DNA from: Gordonia sp. ABSL11-1
GTDB lineage: Bacteria > Actinomycetota > Actinomycetes > Mycobacteriales > Mycobacteriaceae
Reading direction: 5' to 3'
Length of the DNA stretch: 64,000 bases
NCBI RefSeq assembly: GCF_030315685.1
Contig: NZ_JASXSI010000005.1
Span: 186,001-250,000, forward strand
Under the pieces are notes generated by a model that saw only the letters and a list, made by a program, of their open reading frames with translations, did not search any database and was not told the origin of the DNA. Positions within the stretch are counted from its first letter, which is position 1. Each line of letters begins with the position of its first letter. Below, one piece after another: positions 44,527-53,141 of the stretch. A program made the position numbers and the translations under genes.

Positions 44527-45441
44527 TCAGTCCGCGACGCGGGCGGGAGCCGAGTTCATGCTCCGCTGTCCGGCTCGCCGCGACCGCCGTTCGCGATCGA
44601 TGGTGCGCAGGACGCGCAGTCCGTCACTGAACGCATTGAGGTTGCTGCGGCCGTGGATGCGCCGACTCTCGTGACTGCCGACCTCGTGGATGATCATGTC
44701 CGCGCGGGCCATCCGCACGTTGATGATCGTCTCGACCTCGAATCCGTCGCCCCACTGCGACTCGGTCGCGTCGACGTCGGGCAGATCGATGACCGCCAGA
44801 TGCCGACGCCAGAAGGCGTTGTAGCCGTAGCAGAGATCGGCAAACTGGGTCGCGAAGATGCGGTTCACCAGCCAGTTGAGCCCCTTGTTGCCGAACCGGC
44901 GCAGGGTGGTGATGTCGTCGCTGCCGCCGCCGAGCGAGAATCGGCTGCCCTTGGCGAGGTCCGCCCCCTCGACGAGGGTGGCCACGAAGGCGGGGATCTC
45001 GGCAGGATCGGTCGATCCGTCGGCGTCGATCATGACGATGATGTCACCGGTCGCGGCGGCGAACCCGCAGGCGAGAGCGTTGCCCTTGCCGTTACGGGTC
45101 TGGTGGACGATGACGGCCTGCGGCCAGAGTCGTTGCGCCACTTCGACTGTGTTGTCGACTGATGCGCCGTCGACGACGACGATCTCGTCGACCTCGGGCA
45201 TCCGTTCGGCGACGTAGGGGAGGTTGAGTGCCTCGTTGCGCGTCGGGATCACCACGGTCACCCGTACCGGGACGCCGGCGAGAGCCGGGTCGTCCTCTGA
45301 CGGTGCGGAGTTCGTCGGACCGTCGTCGGCCGGCGCCGCGGTGCCCGAGAAGTCGAAGTCCTGCTCGAACTCGCTCATGTCGCCGACCGGTGGGGTGGCG
45401 ACGGCCGGTGCCGCGCCGAGGTCATCAGAAGCGTTGGTCAA
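44527..45441 (-). CDS. Glycosyltransferase family 2, dolichyl-phosphate-mannose-synthase-like
   Basis: A 304-residue protein. A disordered acidic N-terminus (about 60 residues) precedes a GT-A domain with VTVVIPTRNEALNLPYV, IVMIDADGSTDPAEIP (metal-binding DAD) and LCYGYNAFWRR. It resembles polyprenyl-phosphate glycosyltransferases but lacks a membrane anchor. The start is TTG 45441, fixed by GGAGGG six bases upstream. It is first gene of the seven-gene minus operon, about 100 bp downstream of the best iron box in the window. Confidence 0.88.
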   Translation of the reverse strand: MTNASDDLGAAPAVATPPVGDMSEFEQDFDFSGTAAPADDGPTNSAPSEDDPALAGVPVRVTVVIPTRNEALNLPYVAERMPEVDEIVVVDGASVDNTVEVAQRLWPQAVIVHQTRNGKGNALACGFAAATGDIIVMIDADGSTDPAEIPAFVATLVEGADLAKGSRFSLGGGSDDITTLRRFGNKGLNWLVNRIFATQFADLCYGYNAFWRRHLAVIDLPDVDATESQWGDGFEVETIINVRMARADMIIHEVGSHESRRIHGRSNLNAFSDGLRVLRTIDRERRSRRAGQRSMNSAPARVAD

Positions 45442-45528
45442 GGGAAACCCTCCAAATTAGAGACCGTGCATCTGAGCGGATGTGTTCCGAACCCCCGGCC
45501 GGACGATGCAGATGATCGGCTGGTCACA

Positions 45529-45558
45529 ATACTATTCTCTTAGGTAATGCTAGCCTAA
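45529..45558 (-). promoter_or_regulatory. DtxR/IdeR iron box and promoter of the AHBA operon
   Basis: TTAGGTAATGCTAGCCTAA (45540-45558) matches 16 of 19 positions of the consensus TTAGGTTAGGCTAACCTAA, with perfect TTAGG/CCTAA ends. On the minus strand a TAGTAT -10 lies five bases downstream (45529-45534), so bound regulator would cover the promoter. Iron-dependent repression is expected. Confidence 0.8.
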
Positions 45559-45608
45559 TGCTCAGGCTATTGTGTGTCTCATTTCACGACAGTGATGCCC
45601 CCGGGTGT

Positions 45609-47759
45609 TCAGCGCGGTCGGGTGCCCGCGTCGTGACGGAAGATCGCATTGTCGCCGTTCTGGTACAGCAACGTCCATTCCGGTGACTCGGACAGCGCCT
45701 GTTTGAACAGATCGACCGAGCCCGGCGCGTATTCACCGTAGTACTCGATGGAGCGTTCGGACTGCGTGCTGAACGCCACGATCGTCGGGTGGTCCTGCTG
45801 ATCGGCACGCCAGTCCAGGAAACCGAGCTGTTCGGCTGTGGGGAAGGAGAATCGGCGTTCGGCGAGGTCGTAACTCAACGGATAGTCGAAGTAGGGATTG
45901 GCGAGCGTGAACGCCGCGTAGTCGGCCGTGGTCCGGCTCGGCATGCCGCCCGGCGTCATCATCATGATCCGGGTACCCGGCTCGCTCGACGCCACGAGCG
46001 AGTTCATCACGTCGATCTGCGTGCGTGTCTCCGAGACCAGAGGCCACAGTGCGACAAAGGAATACAGGCCGGCGAGGGACGCCATGCACATGCCGGCGGT
46101 CGCGACCGCGGCGCCGAGCGAACGCAGCACTCCGCGACGCCACCCGTCGAGCAACGCGACGACGGCGGGGGCGATCAGCAGCGAGCAGCCGAGCAGGCTG
46201 TACAGGTAGACGCGGAAGATCGCCTCCCCGCCATAACTCTGGCCGAGCAACAGGCACAGGGCCGAGAACGCGAGGATCACTCGGGTCAGCACGTGCCGTC
46301 GGCCGGTGCGCCACGCCCAGATCGCCGCGAGTGCCGCCGTCGCGAACACCCCCGCCGACAACCCGCGGCAGATGAGCGACGTGAACTCCTTGGCGGGCAC
46401 ACCGGCGGCGGTGATGTTGCTCGTCGCGTTCTCCACGGGGTTGCCGCCCGACAGGATTCCGTACGGCGCGACGGCGTCGAAGTTCAACACGAGATAGACG
46501 CCCGCGATCGCGATCATCGCGGCGACGGCCCACCACGGCCGGATACGGCGGAAGAACACCAGCAGGGTGGCCGCCCCCAGCAACCAGAACGGGGTGAGCT
46601 GGTGCGTGGGGACGGTTGCGGCGAACGGGATGATCGCCAGGACCGCCGTCTGCGGTGCGCCGCGCGACGCGAGGAGCAGGGTGAGCAATCCGAAGGCCAG
46701 CAGCAGGGTCCAGGCCTGCGGCGAGAAGTAGTCCTGCCCGACCCAGTTGGTCACCTCGGCGAAGAACACGGCGACGAGGGCCACGCGGCGCCCCTGCCCG
46801 AGAACCCGTGCGGCGGAGTACACGATCACGGCCAGCACGAGGTGTACGAACGGGGCGAACACGTGGGCCATGGTCATCGGGTCGAGACCCGTCACCTCGG
46901 AGAACCACGCCGACGTCACGAAGAAGGCCGGCCACTGGGCGTAGATGTCGGTGCCGTTGGGCTGGATCAGATCGTACGTGACGATGTAGCGCACGACGCC
47001 GATGTGCTTGTAGGTCCAGTCGTAGAGCGGGACCTCGGTGCCGAGCCAGGTCGTGACCCGTGCGACGACGATCGCGGCGCCGATCGCGAGGACCGCCGCA
47101 GCGAGCCGTCGGGTGGCGATCGCCCAGACGAATGCGATGGCGGACAACAGGATCGCCGGGATCAGCAGACGTCCGCTGCCCGAGGCGAGCAGGCTGTAGA
47201 AGCTCGCGTCGGTGCCGGGGAGCGTCGGCAGGGCGACGGCCCAGACGATCAGCGCGATCGCGACGATGACAGTGGGGGGATTGAGTCCGGGAGCGGTGAT
47301 GACCGCACGGCCGGTGTGTGCGGCAGCGGTCGGCCAGTGACGGACGTCGGGCCATGCGCCGGTACGTACGTACCAGACTGCGCTGCTACCGGCGGAAGCA
47401 AGACAGAGCAGCACGAGGATCGCAGTGGTGTCCCACCGGTAGGACCACATCGCGGTGATCGAGGAGATGGTGGCGGTCGCCATGCCGAGTGTGGGGATCG
47501 CAGCGGCGCGGGCGGGCCGCGGGATGCGCACCCAGGTCGCCAGTGCCGCGCCCGGACCGAGCAGCACGAAGGTGATCACCAGGAGGGCCTTGAGCGGAGC
47601 GCCGAGGGGCAGCAGTCCGGCGAGACCGACGGTGGCGGCGACGATCGCGAGGTCGGCGGGACGGAAGCGCCTGCGCGGGCGCATCATCCGGTCCGCGGAG
47701 ACCGGGCCTTGCGGGTCGTCGATGGGTTGTGTGCCGGGTGCAACGATGGTGGCGGTCAT
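45609..47759 (-). CDS. Large polytopic membrane protein, likely glycan assembly
   Basis: A 716-residue protein with about 14-16 hydrophobic helices across residues 30-590 and a C-terminal soluble domain of about 120 residues. An extracytoplasmic loop near residue 250 reads PLYDWTYKHIGVVRYIVTYD. The topology, and the pairing with glycosyltransferases, suggests a GT-C-type glycosyltransferase or polymerase, but I see no decisive motif. The ATG overlaps the preceding GT2 stop as ATGA (47756-47759). It is last gene of the second iron-boxed operon. Confidence 0.75.
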   Translation of the reverse strand: MTATIVAPGTQPIDDPQGPVSADRMMRPRRRFRPADLAIVAATVGLAGLLPLGAPLKALLVITFVLLGPGAALATWVRIPRPARAAAIPTLGMATATISSITAMWSYRWDTTAILVLLCLASAGSSAVWYVRTGAWPDVRHWPTAAAHTGRAVITAPGLNPPTVIVAIALIVWAVALPTLPGTDASFYSLLASGSGRLLIPAILLSAIAFVWAIATRRLAAAVLAIGAAIVVARVTTWLGTEVPLYDWTYKHIGVVRYIVTYDLIQPNGTDIYAQWPAFFVTSAWFSEVTGLDPMTMAHVFAPFVHLVLAVIVYSAARVLGQGRRVALVAVFFAEVTNWVGQDYFSPQAWTLLLAFGLLTLLLASRGAPQTAVLAIIPFAATVPTHQLTPFWLLGAATLLVFFRRIRPWWAVAAMIAIAGVYLVLNFDAVAPYGILSGGNPVENATSNITAAGVPAKEFTSLICRGLSAGVFATAALAAIWAWRTGRRHVLTRVILAFSALCLLLGQSYGGEAIFRVYLYSLLGCSLLIAPAVVALLDGWRRGVLRSLGAAVATAGMCMASLAGLYSFVALWPLVSETRTQIDVMNSLVASSEPGTRIMMMTPGGMPSRTTADYAAFTLANPYFDYPLSYDLAERRFSFPTAEQLGFLDWRADQQDHPTIVAFSTQSERSIEYYGEYAPGSVDLFKQALSESPEWTLLYQNGDNAIFRHDAGTRPR

Positions 47760-49090
47760 GAATGCTGTCCTGCCCGGTGGGTGCTCGCTGGTACCCGACG
47801 TGCGCGGGCGCGTCGTCGGCGGCCTTCCCGCCACAGCGCGCTCGGTCCCGCCAGCACCGAGAAGACCTCGACCCGACCCACCGACGGCGGCACACTGCTG
47901 AGGAACTCGGGTGGTGGGGCGGCGATCGCGCCGTAGGCGGCACCCGCCCGTGCCACGGCGCGACGACGCCTGCGCAGCACCGAGAACGCGAGTCGGCGGT
48001 GTTCGCGGGTCACGGCCACCTTGGTCAACCAGGCGCCCAGCCCGACCCCGTAACCGCGGGCCTGCGACAGGAGTGCGTCGTTGTCGCTGCGGTGCCGATG
48101 CCAGATGATCGACGACGGTTCGGTGGCCAGCGAGTGTCCGCCGACCAGCACCCGGAAGAACATGTCGAGATCCTCGCCGCCGCGGGTGCGGGTGCCGGCG
48201 CCGAGTCGTTCGTCGAAGGCGCCCAACGCGATCGCGGCATCGCGCCGGATCGCGAAGTTGGCGCCGGTGCCGTAGACGCCGACCTGGAACGGGAAGAGCG
48301 GGACGTCCTCGGGGGGAGTGGCCATCGAGTACACGCGCGGTTCGAGGTTGTCGGCCCAGGACACCCGCCAGTCGAAGTAGGCCTGCGGCAGGGTCCGGAG
48401 CTCACCGCTGGGTACTGTGCCGCACACGCAGACGACATCGTCGGAACGCGAGAAGCCCAGTGCCAGACCGCGGAGCCATCCGGGATCGGCGACCACGTCG
48501 TCGTCGGTGTAGGCGACGAACTCGTGTCGCGCGGCGCGCAGTCCGGCGTTGCGTGCGCTCGACAGCCCGGCCACCGGTTCGACGATCCGGCGCACCCGGT
48601 CGTCGGACACCTCGGCGACGACGAGTTCGGTCGCGTCGGTCGTCGGCGCGTTGTCGACGACGATGATCTCGAAGTCGGGGTGGTCGACCAGCAGCAGCGA
48701 TGCGAGGGCGCCGCGCAGGTGATCCGGGCGCTCCCGGGTGCACAGCACCACCGACATCGGTGGGAGCGGGATGTCGGCGGGAGCGTCGGGGCCGGGAGCG
48801 GATCGCGACGGCAGGGGCAGCCGCACGCGTCCGTCGTCGAGCGGTGCCTCGACGAAGTGCACGGGGGCGAGTCCGTCGCGGATGAGGATGCGGGCCCGTC
48901 CGAAGCCGTCGGATGCCGGTGCGACGCAGACGGCCTCGGTCATCGTCGGATCGTCACCGGATGAATCGCCGGAACCCGGTTCGGGGTCGGCCGCGAGCTC
49001 AGCGATGTCGAGGATGCCGATCCAGGTCGCGCCCGGCCATTCGGGTGCTCCCTCGACGGACATCGCGGGACGGAGGATGTGGTCGGTCAC
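47756..49090 (-). CDS. Glycosyltransferase family 2 with N-terminal extension
   Basis: A 444-residue enzyme. Residues 1-105 form an extension of unknown fold. The GT-A domain follows with MSVVLCTRERPDHLRGAL, the metal-binding AYTDDDVVADPGWL near 195 and the catalytic-side GGEDLDMFFRVL near 307. The C-terminal tail is Arg-rich. GTG 49090 overlaps the GH16 stop (GTGA) and the stop overlaps the next gene (ATGA). It is thus the fourth of five coupled genes; sugar donor unknown. Confidence 0.88.
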   Translation of the reverse strand: MTDHILRPAMSVEGAPEWPGATWIGILDIAELAADPEPGSGDSSGDDPTMTEAVCVAPASDGFGRARILIRDGLAPVHFVEAPLDDGRVRLPLPSRSAPGPDAPADIPLPPMSVVLCTRERPDHLRGALASLLLVDHPDFEIIVVDNAPTTDATELVVAEVSDDRVRRIVEPVAGLSSARNAGLRAARHEFVAYTDDDVVADPGWLRGLALGFSRSDDVVCVCGTVPSGELRTLPQAYFDWRVSWADNLEPRVYSMATPPEDVPLFPFQVGVYGTGANFAIRRDAAIALGAFDERLGAGTRTRGGEDLDMFFRVLVGGHSLATEPSSIIWHRHRSDNDALLSQARGYGVGLGAWLTKVAVTREHRRLAFSVLRRRRRAVARAGAAYGAIAAPPPEFLSSVPPSVGRVEVFSVLAGPSALWREGRRRRARARRVPASTHRAGQHS

Positions 49091-49905
49091 AGCGCGCTCA
49101 CCCGTACCCAGTCGACGAGCATGGTGGACGGATCGGGTGTCGACTCGTCAGGGGGGCCGGGCCAGTTGCCGCCGACGGCGAGCGTCAGGAGCAGATGGAA
49201 CGGGGCGTCGAACACCCACTGGGAGTCGGCAGCGAGGTCGGCGGGGGTGACGACGAACAGGGAACTGTCGTCGATGCCGGTCTCGATCCGGCCGGGGGAC
49301 TTGATCATCCAGTACCGGTGGAACGTGCCCGCGATCGGAGTCGGTGGCGTCCCGGAGGCCGAGACGGTCTGCCCGCGCACCGACGACTCCTGCGGTGCAT
49401 GGATGCTGCTGTGGAACTCGCCGGCGTCGTTGACGGTCTCGATCACGTCGATCTCTCCGGCCCGCGGCCAGCCGACCTGATCGAGATCGTCGCCGAGGAG
49501 CCAGAACGCGGGATGCAGTCCCCGCCCGGCGGGCAGCGAGATGCGCGCCTCGACGCGACCGTAGGTGACCGACTGCTTGCCCGCGGTGCTCAGTCGGGCG
49601 CTGGTGATCGTCGTGCCGTCGTAGCGGGCGGTGATGGCGAGGTGCCCGTTGCCGTCGACGCGGACGTTGGCCAGATCGCCGGTGTAGAACTGCATCTCGT
49701 CGTTGCCCCAGCCACCACCACCGGTCTGCGCCAGCCATGGTGCCCCGACCGGTCCTGCGGGACCGTCGAATTCGTCGGCGAACAGTGTGCGGCCGACGGA
49801 CGGATCAGAGCTGGCGTTGCCGAACGGCAGTGCGCACGCGGACAGACACGCGGTCATCGTGAGCGCACCGGCGACGACGCCCCAGGCGGGGCGCGGCGGT
49901 CTCAT
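49087..49905 (-). CDS. Secreted glycoside hydrolase family 16 lipoprotein
   Basis: A 272-residue protein with a lipobox-like signal (LTMTACLSAC; Cys near 20 or 24) and a GH16 domain. The catalytic motif E-I-D-V-I-E is in RAGEIDVIETVND, with aromatic substrate residues around it (HPAFWLLGDD). GH16 enzymes cut or transglycosylate beta-1,3/1,4 glucans, galactans or related polymers. In a glycan operon it may trim or release the exported polymer. ATG 49903-49905 overlaps the DUF998-like stop as ATGA. Confidence 0.9.
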   Translation of the reverse strand: MRPPRPAWGVVAGALTMTACLSACALPFGNASSDPSVGRTLFADEFDGPAGPVGAPWLAQTGGGGWGNDEMQFYTGDLANVRVDGNGHLAITARYDGTTITSARLSTAGKQSVTYGRVEARISLPAGRGLHPAFWLLGDDLDQVGWPRAGEIDVIETVNDAGEFHSSIHAPQESSVRGQTVSASGTPPTPIAGTFHRYWMIKSPGRIETGIDDSSLFVVTPADLAADSQWVFDAPFHLLLTLAVGGNWPGPPDESTPDPSTMLVDWVRVSAL

Positions 49906-50612
49906 GCGGGACCCGAGGTCGTGGCGAGTTCGGTCGTCTCGGTGTCGTCGCGATCCTCGGCGCGGTGAGTGCCGGTAGGGCGTCGGGTCGGGGCGGACGA
50001 GCTCCCGGCGACACCGGCGACCAGTAGCCCGATGAGAATGCCGTAGATGATCGCCCGCTCGGTGCCGCCGCTGCCGAGCCACCCGGTGAGGCCGCCGGCG
50101 AAGCAGAAGTAGGCGAGGGTCGCGACGGCGCCGCCGACGGTGAGTGCGCAGCGTGGGGCCGTCGGCAGTCGCGTCGATCCGGACAGACCGATCAGCAGAC
50201 AGCCCAGTGCGCCGAGGACGTAGAAGACGGTCATCGCGGTGACATGCACCGGGTAGTCGGTCTTCTCGGTGATGCCCCCGGCGACGACGAGTGCGCCGCC
50301 GGCGATGACCAGTGCACCACCCGCCGGCTGTGCGACGGAACGCCGGATGAGCCAGGATCCACCGATGACCGCGACGGCCAGGCCGGTGATCACGAACGAG
50401 ACGTTCATGGCCGGATACAGCGCGCTGCACGGCCAGGTGCCCTGCGGACCGCAGAACGGGATGCCGAGCGGACCGACGGTGTTGGTCCGATAGCCGTATT
50501 CACCGCGCCACGTCGCGGATACGACCCATTCGACGGCGAAGTACTGCAGCAGCACGATCGCGCTGATGCGGGCGAGAAGGGGATCTCGCAGGAAGGTGGC
50601 GGCTCGGTTCAT
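49902..50612 (-). CDS. DUF998-like integral membrane protein
   Basis: A 236-residue protein with six to eight helices and a hydrophilic C-terminal tail rich in Thr, Glu and Arg. After the first helix comes GEYGYRTNTVGPLG and a Cys pair (FCGPQGTWPCSALYP) facing outside, a pattern seen in DUF998 proteins. Function unknown. Start and stop overlap both neighbours by four bases, so it is part of the coupled glycan operon. Confidence 0.8.
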   Translation of the reverse strand: MNRAATFLRDPLLARISAIVLLQYFAVEWVVSATWRGEYGYRTNTVGPLGIPFCGPQGTWPCSALYPAMNVSFVITGLAVAVIGGSWLIRRSVAQPAGGALVIAGGALVVAGGITEKTDYPVHVTAMTVFYVLGALGCLLIGLSGSTRLPTAPRCALTVGGAVATLAYFCFAGGLTGWLGSGGTERAIIYGILIGLLVAGVAGSSSAPTRRPTGTHRAEDRDDTETTELATTSGPA

Positions 50613-51586
50613 CGTCGGGAGTCCTCTCGGGGCAGGTCACGCAGGCGGGTGGCGACGGTGCCGACCACGAAACCCGCGGTGGTGGAGGCGAATCCGACGA
50701 GGAGCGCCAGCAGCCGCAGTGGTGAGCGCCGGTGGAGCCACAGTCCCGACGTCAACGTCCGGGCGGCATAGGAACGTTCGCTCGACAGTGCCGTCGAGGT
50801 GGCGGCGAGGGTGGCGAGCACGGCCTTGGACCGGCCCTCCTGGAAACAGCGGTGCACGAAGTAGCGGACGGTCGCGCGGTCGGCGGTGACCCGATGGCGG
50901 ACACGGAACGCGGTGTCGCGGACGATCTCGGTGGACGGGAAGTGTTCTCGCAGAGCAATTCCCATCAATGTCTCCTCGCATCCGGCGGGGAAGGCGCCCC
51001 GCCGTCCGAGGCGGTGGGAGAAGCCGCCGATAGCGGTGAGCTCGTCGCGTCGTACGGCCATTGCTGCGCCGATCGGGTTGCGGATGGTCGCGCCGTCGGC
51101 GGGGAGACCCCGGTAATCGCAGCCGACGACCCACCCGAACTCCGGCGGGAACCACGACGGCACACGATCGTCGTCCCACTGCGCATCGACCGCGCCGCCG
51201 ACCGCGACGATCTCGGGTCCCGCGAGCCGGGTGCGGATGCCCGAGAGTGCCTGCGGTTCGAGCGCGGCGTCGTCGTCGAGGAACACGACGACGTCACCCC
51301 GTGCGGCGGCCAGTCCGGTGTTGCGGGCGCCCGAGAGTCCCCGGGTCTCGTCGTTGGGCACGACGCGGACACCACGGCCGGTGGTGTCGTCGGCGCGCAG
51401 TCGCCCGAGGAGTCCGGGGTTGTGGTCGACGACGACGATCGCCTCGTCGGCCGTGCCGATCTGTGCGGTGACACTGTCGATCGCGGCACGCAGCGCATCG
51501 ATGCGGTCTGTCGTGTAGCAGCAGATGATCACCGACAGGGTGGGTGAGGGAGGCGACGGCGGCACCGTCGGAGCGGGGACAGACAC
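50609..51586 (-). CDS. Glycosyltransferase family 2
   Basis: A 325-residue GT-A enzyme. It has LSVIICCYTTDRIDALRAAI at the start, the metal-binding VVFLDDDAALEP near residue 103 and AGCEETLMGIAL near 208. A single hydrophobic helix near the C-terminus (LRLLALLVGFASTTAGFVVG) probably tethers it to the membrane. The GTG start (MSVPAPT) is about 45 bp from the -10 candidate and about 60 bp from the second iron box. It is first gene of the five-gene operon running to 45609. Confidence 0.88.
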   Translation of the reverse strand: MSVPAPTVPPSPPSPTLSVIICCYTTDRIDALRAAIDSVTAQIGTADEAIVVVDHNPGLLGRLRADDTTGRGVRVVPNDETRGLSGARNTGLAAARGDVVVFLDDDAALEPQALSGIRTRLAGPEIVAVGGAVDAQWDDDRVPSWFPPEFGWVVGCDYRGLPADGATIRNPIGAAMAVRRDELTAIGGFSHRLGRRGAFPAGCEETLMGIALREHFPSTEIVRDTAFRVRHRVTADRATVRYFVHRCFQEGRSKAVLATLAATSTALSSERSYAARTLTSGLWLHRRSPLRLLALLVGFASTTAGFVVGTVATRLRDLPREDSRR

Positions 51587-51632
51587 GAGACCACGGAACT
51601 TTCGAGCGCAGGAAGTACAACAGATGTGGTTT

Positions 51633-51666
51633 ACAGTAGCGCATCTCTAAGGGGAGGCTTACCTTG
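51633..51666 (-). promoter_or_regulatory. Iron-box-like site and promoter of the glycan operon
   Basis: On the minus strand CAAGGTAAGCCTCCCCTTA (51648-51666) matches the DtxR/IdeR consensus at about 13 of 19 positions, with AAGGT and CCTTA arms. TACTGT (51633-51638) is a -10 candidate ten bases downstream. Confidence 0.55.
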
Positions 51667-51697
51667 CTGAGGGTTGCCTATCAGAATGTGCTCGACG

Positions 51698-52978
51698 TCA
51701 CGCCCTGATGACCTGCCTCGCGTGGTCGGTGAGACCGGAGAGGGCCGAGTCGATCCGGTCTCCGTCGAACACCGACGCGTGGAACGCGGCCGTCACGCAG
51801 AGTGCATTGTCGCCGGACGTCGCAGACGTCACGGTGATGCCCGCCGGTGAGACCGGATCGCTGACGATGAGCGTCCTGGCCCGGCCGGGGTCGGTGAACG
51901 GCGAGTACGTCGTCTGCGGGATGCGACCCACGAACGAGTGCAGCAGATCGGCGCGCGGTGACGTGGCGGTGACGGTCCACGGGCCGTCGGCGTGCAGGTG
52001 CGATCGACGGGCCAGGCGCACCTTGGCCGTGCTGACCGCCAGGTTCGCGACCGGTCGTCCCATCCGGGCCGCGGCGGTCATCATCGCCTGCAACTCGCCT
52101 GCCCGCGTCGCGGCGTCGACGGGGAACGCCAGCCCGGCCGAGAAGGAGGCGAGCGTCCCCATCGACGCGGGGAGGTAGGGTCGCGCGTCGAACGGGATCG
52201 TGACGTCGCGGTTGACCGCGATACCCGCGTGGTCGAGGGCGGCGAGCAGCGCGCATGTGTGGATGACGAACATGCTCACCCCGGGCAGGTGGCGGTCCCG
52301 CAGTGAACGCAGTGTGGCGACGTCGTCGTCGGACAGTCGGACCACGCGGGCGTCGGGCGCCGAGCGCTCGATCGTTCGGACGGCGCGGGTGTCCGCCGGC
52401 ACCGTGGGTAGTCGGCGGCGGTGGAAGCGCAGGAGGTCGACCAGACGTCGAGGGTCGCTGCCGAAGGTCCGGGCCGATGCCGCCAGCAGGCGTGACCCGC
52501 GCCGTCGATACGGATCCCAGTGGGCGTCGGTCAGCGGAACCCCGCCCAGCATCACGTCGGCGACGGCCTGGGCGAACGCGACATCGCCCAGGCCGTGGCT
52601 GAAATCGATGGCGGTGGTGTCACCGGCGAGGACGACCCGCACCCCGGCGTCGGGCAGTGACCGGACGGTGTCCAGCAGGGTCAGCGGATCCGTGCCCGGG
52701 GACAGGCGGGTCACCTGCACGACGGAGTCGCCGATGTCAGATTCTGTTGTCCGCCAACGGCTTTCCGATGCCGACGGAACCAATCCGATGCGGAACTCGG
52801 GCCCGGCGGCGGACATCGCCCGCAGTCGTTCGACGGCGACGTCCCGCGATGGGACGGTCATCGGGCCGAACACCGCCGACGAGCGACGGCGACTGTGCTG
52901 GAGATCGACTGCGGCGACCCGGACGGACGAGCGGGATGTGCCCGCCGCGGCGTGCGCGGCCGCAGAGAGGATGCTCAT
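51698..52978 (-). CDS. Stand-alone condensation-/PapA-like acyltransferase
   Basis: A 426-residue protein with the fold signature of CoA- or carrier-dependent acyltransferases. It has HGLGD in DFSHGLGDVAFAQAVADV (HxxxD near residue 130) and a C-terminal AAFHASVFDGDRIDSALSGL that resembles the solvent-channel strand of PapA and NRPS condensation domains. The third HxxxD residue is not followed by the usual Gly. In this cluster it could move an aryl group from the PCP onto a sugar or lipid. ATG 52978 (MSILSAA) is chosen. Upstream a TAAGG/CCTTT stretch is only a weak iron-box match. Confidence 0.7.
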   Translation of the reverse strand: MSILSAAAHAAAGTSRSSVRVAAVDLQHSRRRSSAVFGPMTVPSRDVAVERLRAMSAAGPEFRIGLVPSASESRWRTTESDIGDSVVQVTRLSPGTDPLTLLDTVRSLPDAGVRVVLAGDTTAIDFSHGLGDVAFAQAVADVMLGGVPLTDAHWDPYRRRGSRLLAASARTFGSDPRRLVDLLRFHRRRLPTVPADTRAVRTIERSAPDARVVRLSDDDVATLRSLRDRHLPGVSMFVIHTCALLAALDHAGIAVNRDVTIPFDARPYLPASMGTLASFSAGLAFPVDAATRAGELQAMMTAAARMGRPVANLAVSTAKVRLARRSHLHADGPWTVTATSPRADLLHSFVGRIPQTTYSPFTDPGRARTLIVSDPVSPAGITVTSATSGDNALCVTAAFHASVFDGDRIDSALSGLTDHARQVIRA

Positions 52979-53031
52979 GATGATCGCTGACCAGCGTAGC
53001 AAAGGGAGACCTTACTACAGTGCGCGCCCAA

Positions 53032-53085
53032 TTCACCCTCCGTTCACCTGGTGTCGGCAGACCGTCCACCAGCCCGGCCTAGCGT
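53032..53085 (+). promoter_or_regulatory. PHO-type direct repeats and -10 of pstS
   Basis: TTCACC occurs at 53032-53037 and 53043-53048, an 11-bp step (ATTCACCCTCC then GTTCACCTGGT) like the PHO boxes of actinobacteria. TAGCGT (53080-53085) is a -10 candidate 57 bp before the GTG. Confidence 0.65.
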
Positions 53086-53141
53086 CTCAATTCGGACACC
53101 CCGGAGTGCCGGGGTCATCGATCGAAAGGCAACGTGACGCG

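Noticed and set aside
45789..47936. 715-codon open frame antisense to the large membrane protein
   Set aside because: Composition typical of antisense shadows, no start site or domain.
53000..53020. Iron box upstream of the HxxxD acyltransferase
   Set aside because: Only about 10 of 19 consensus positions match; not listed as a feature.
33270..53141. Integrative element or prophage
   Set aside because: No integrase, transposase, tRNA target or terminal repeats were found around the island.
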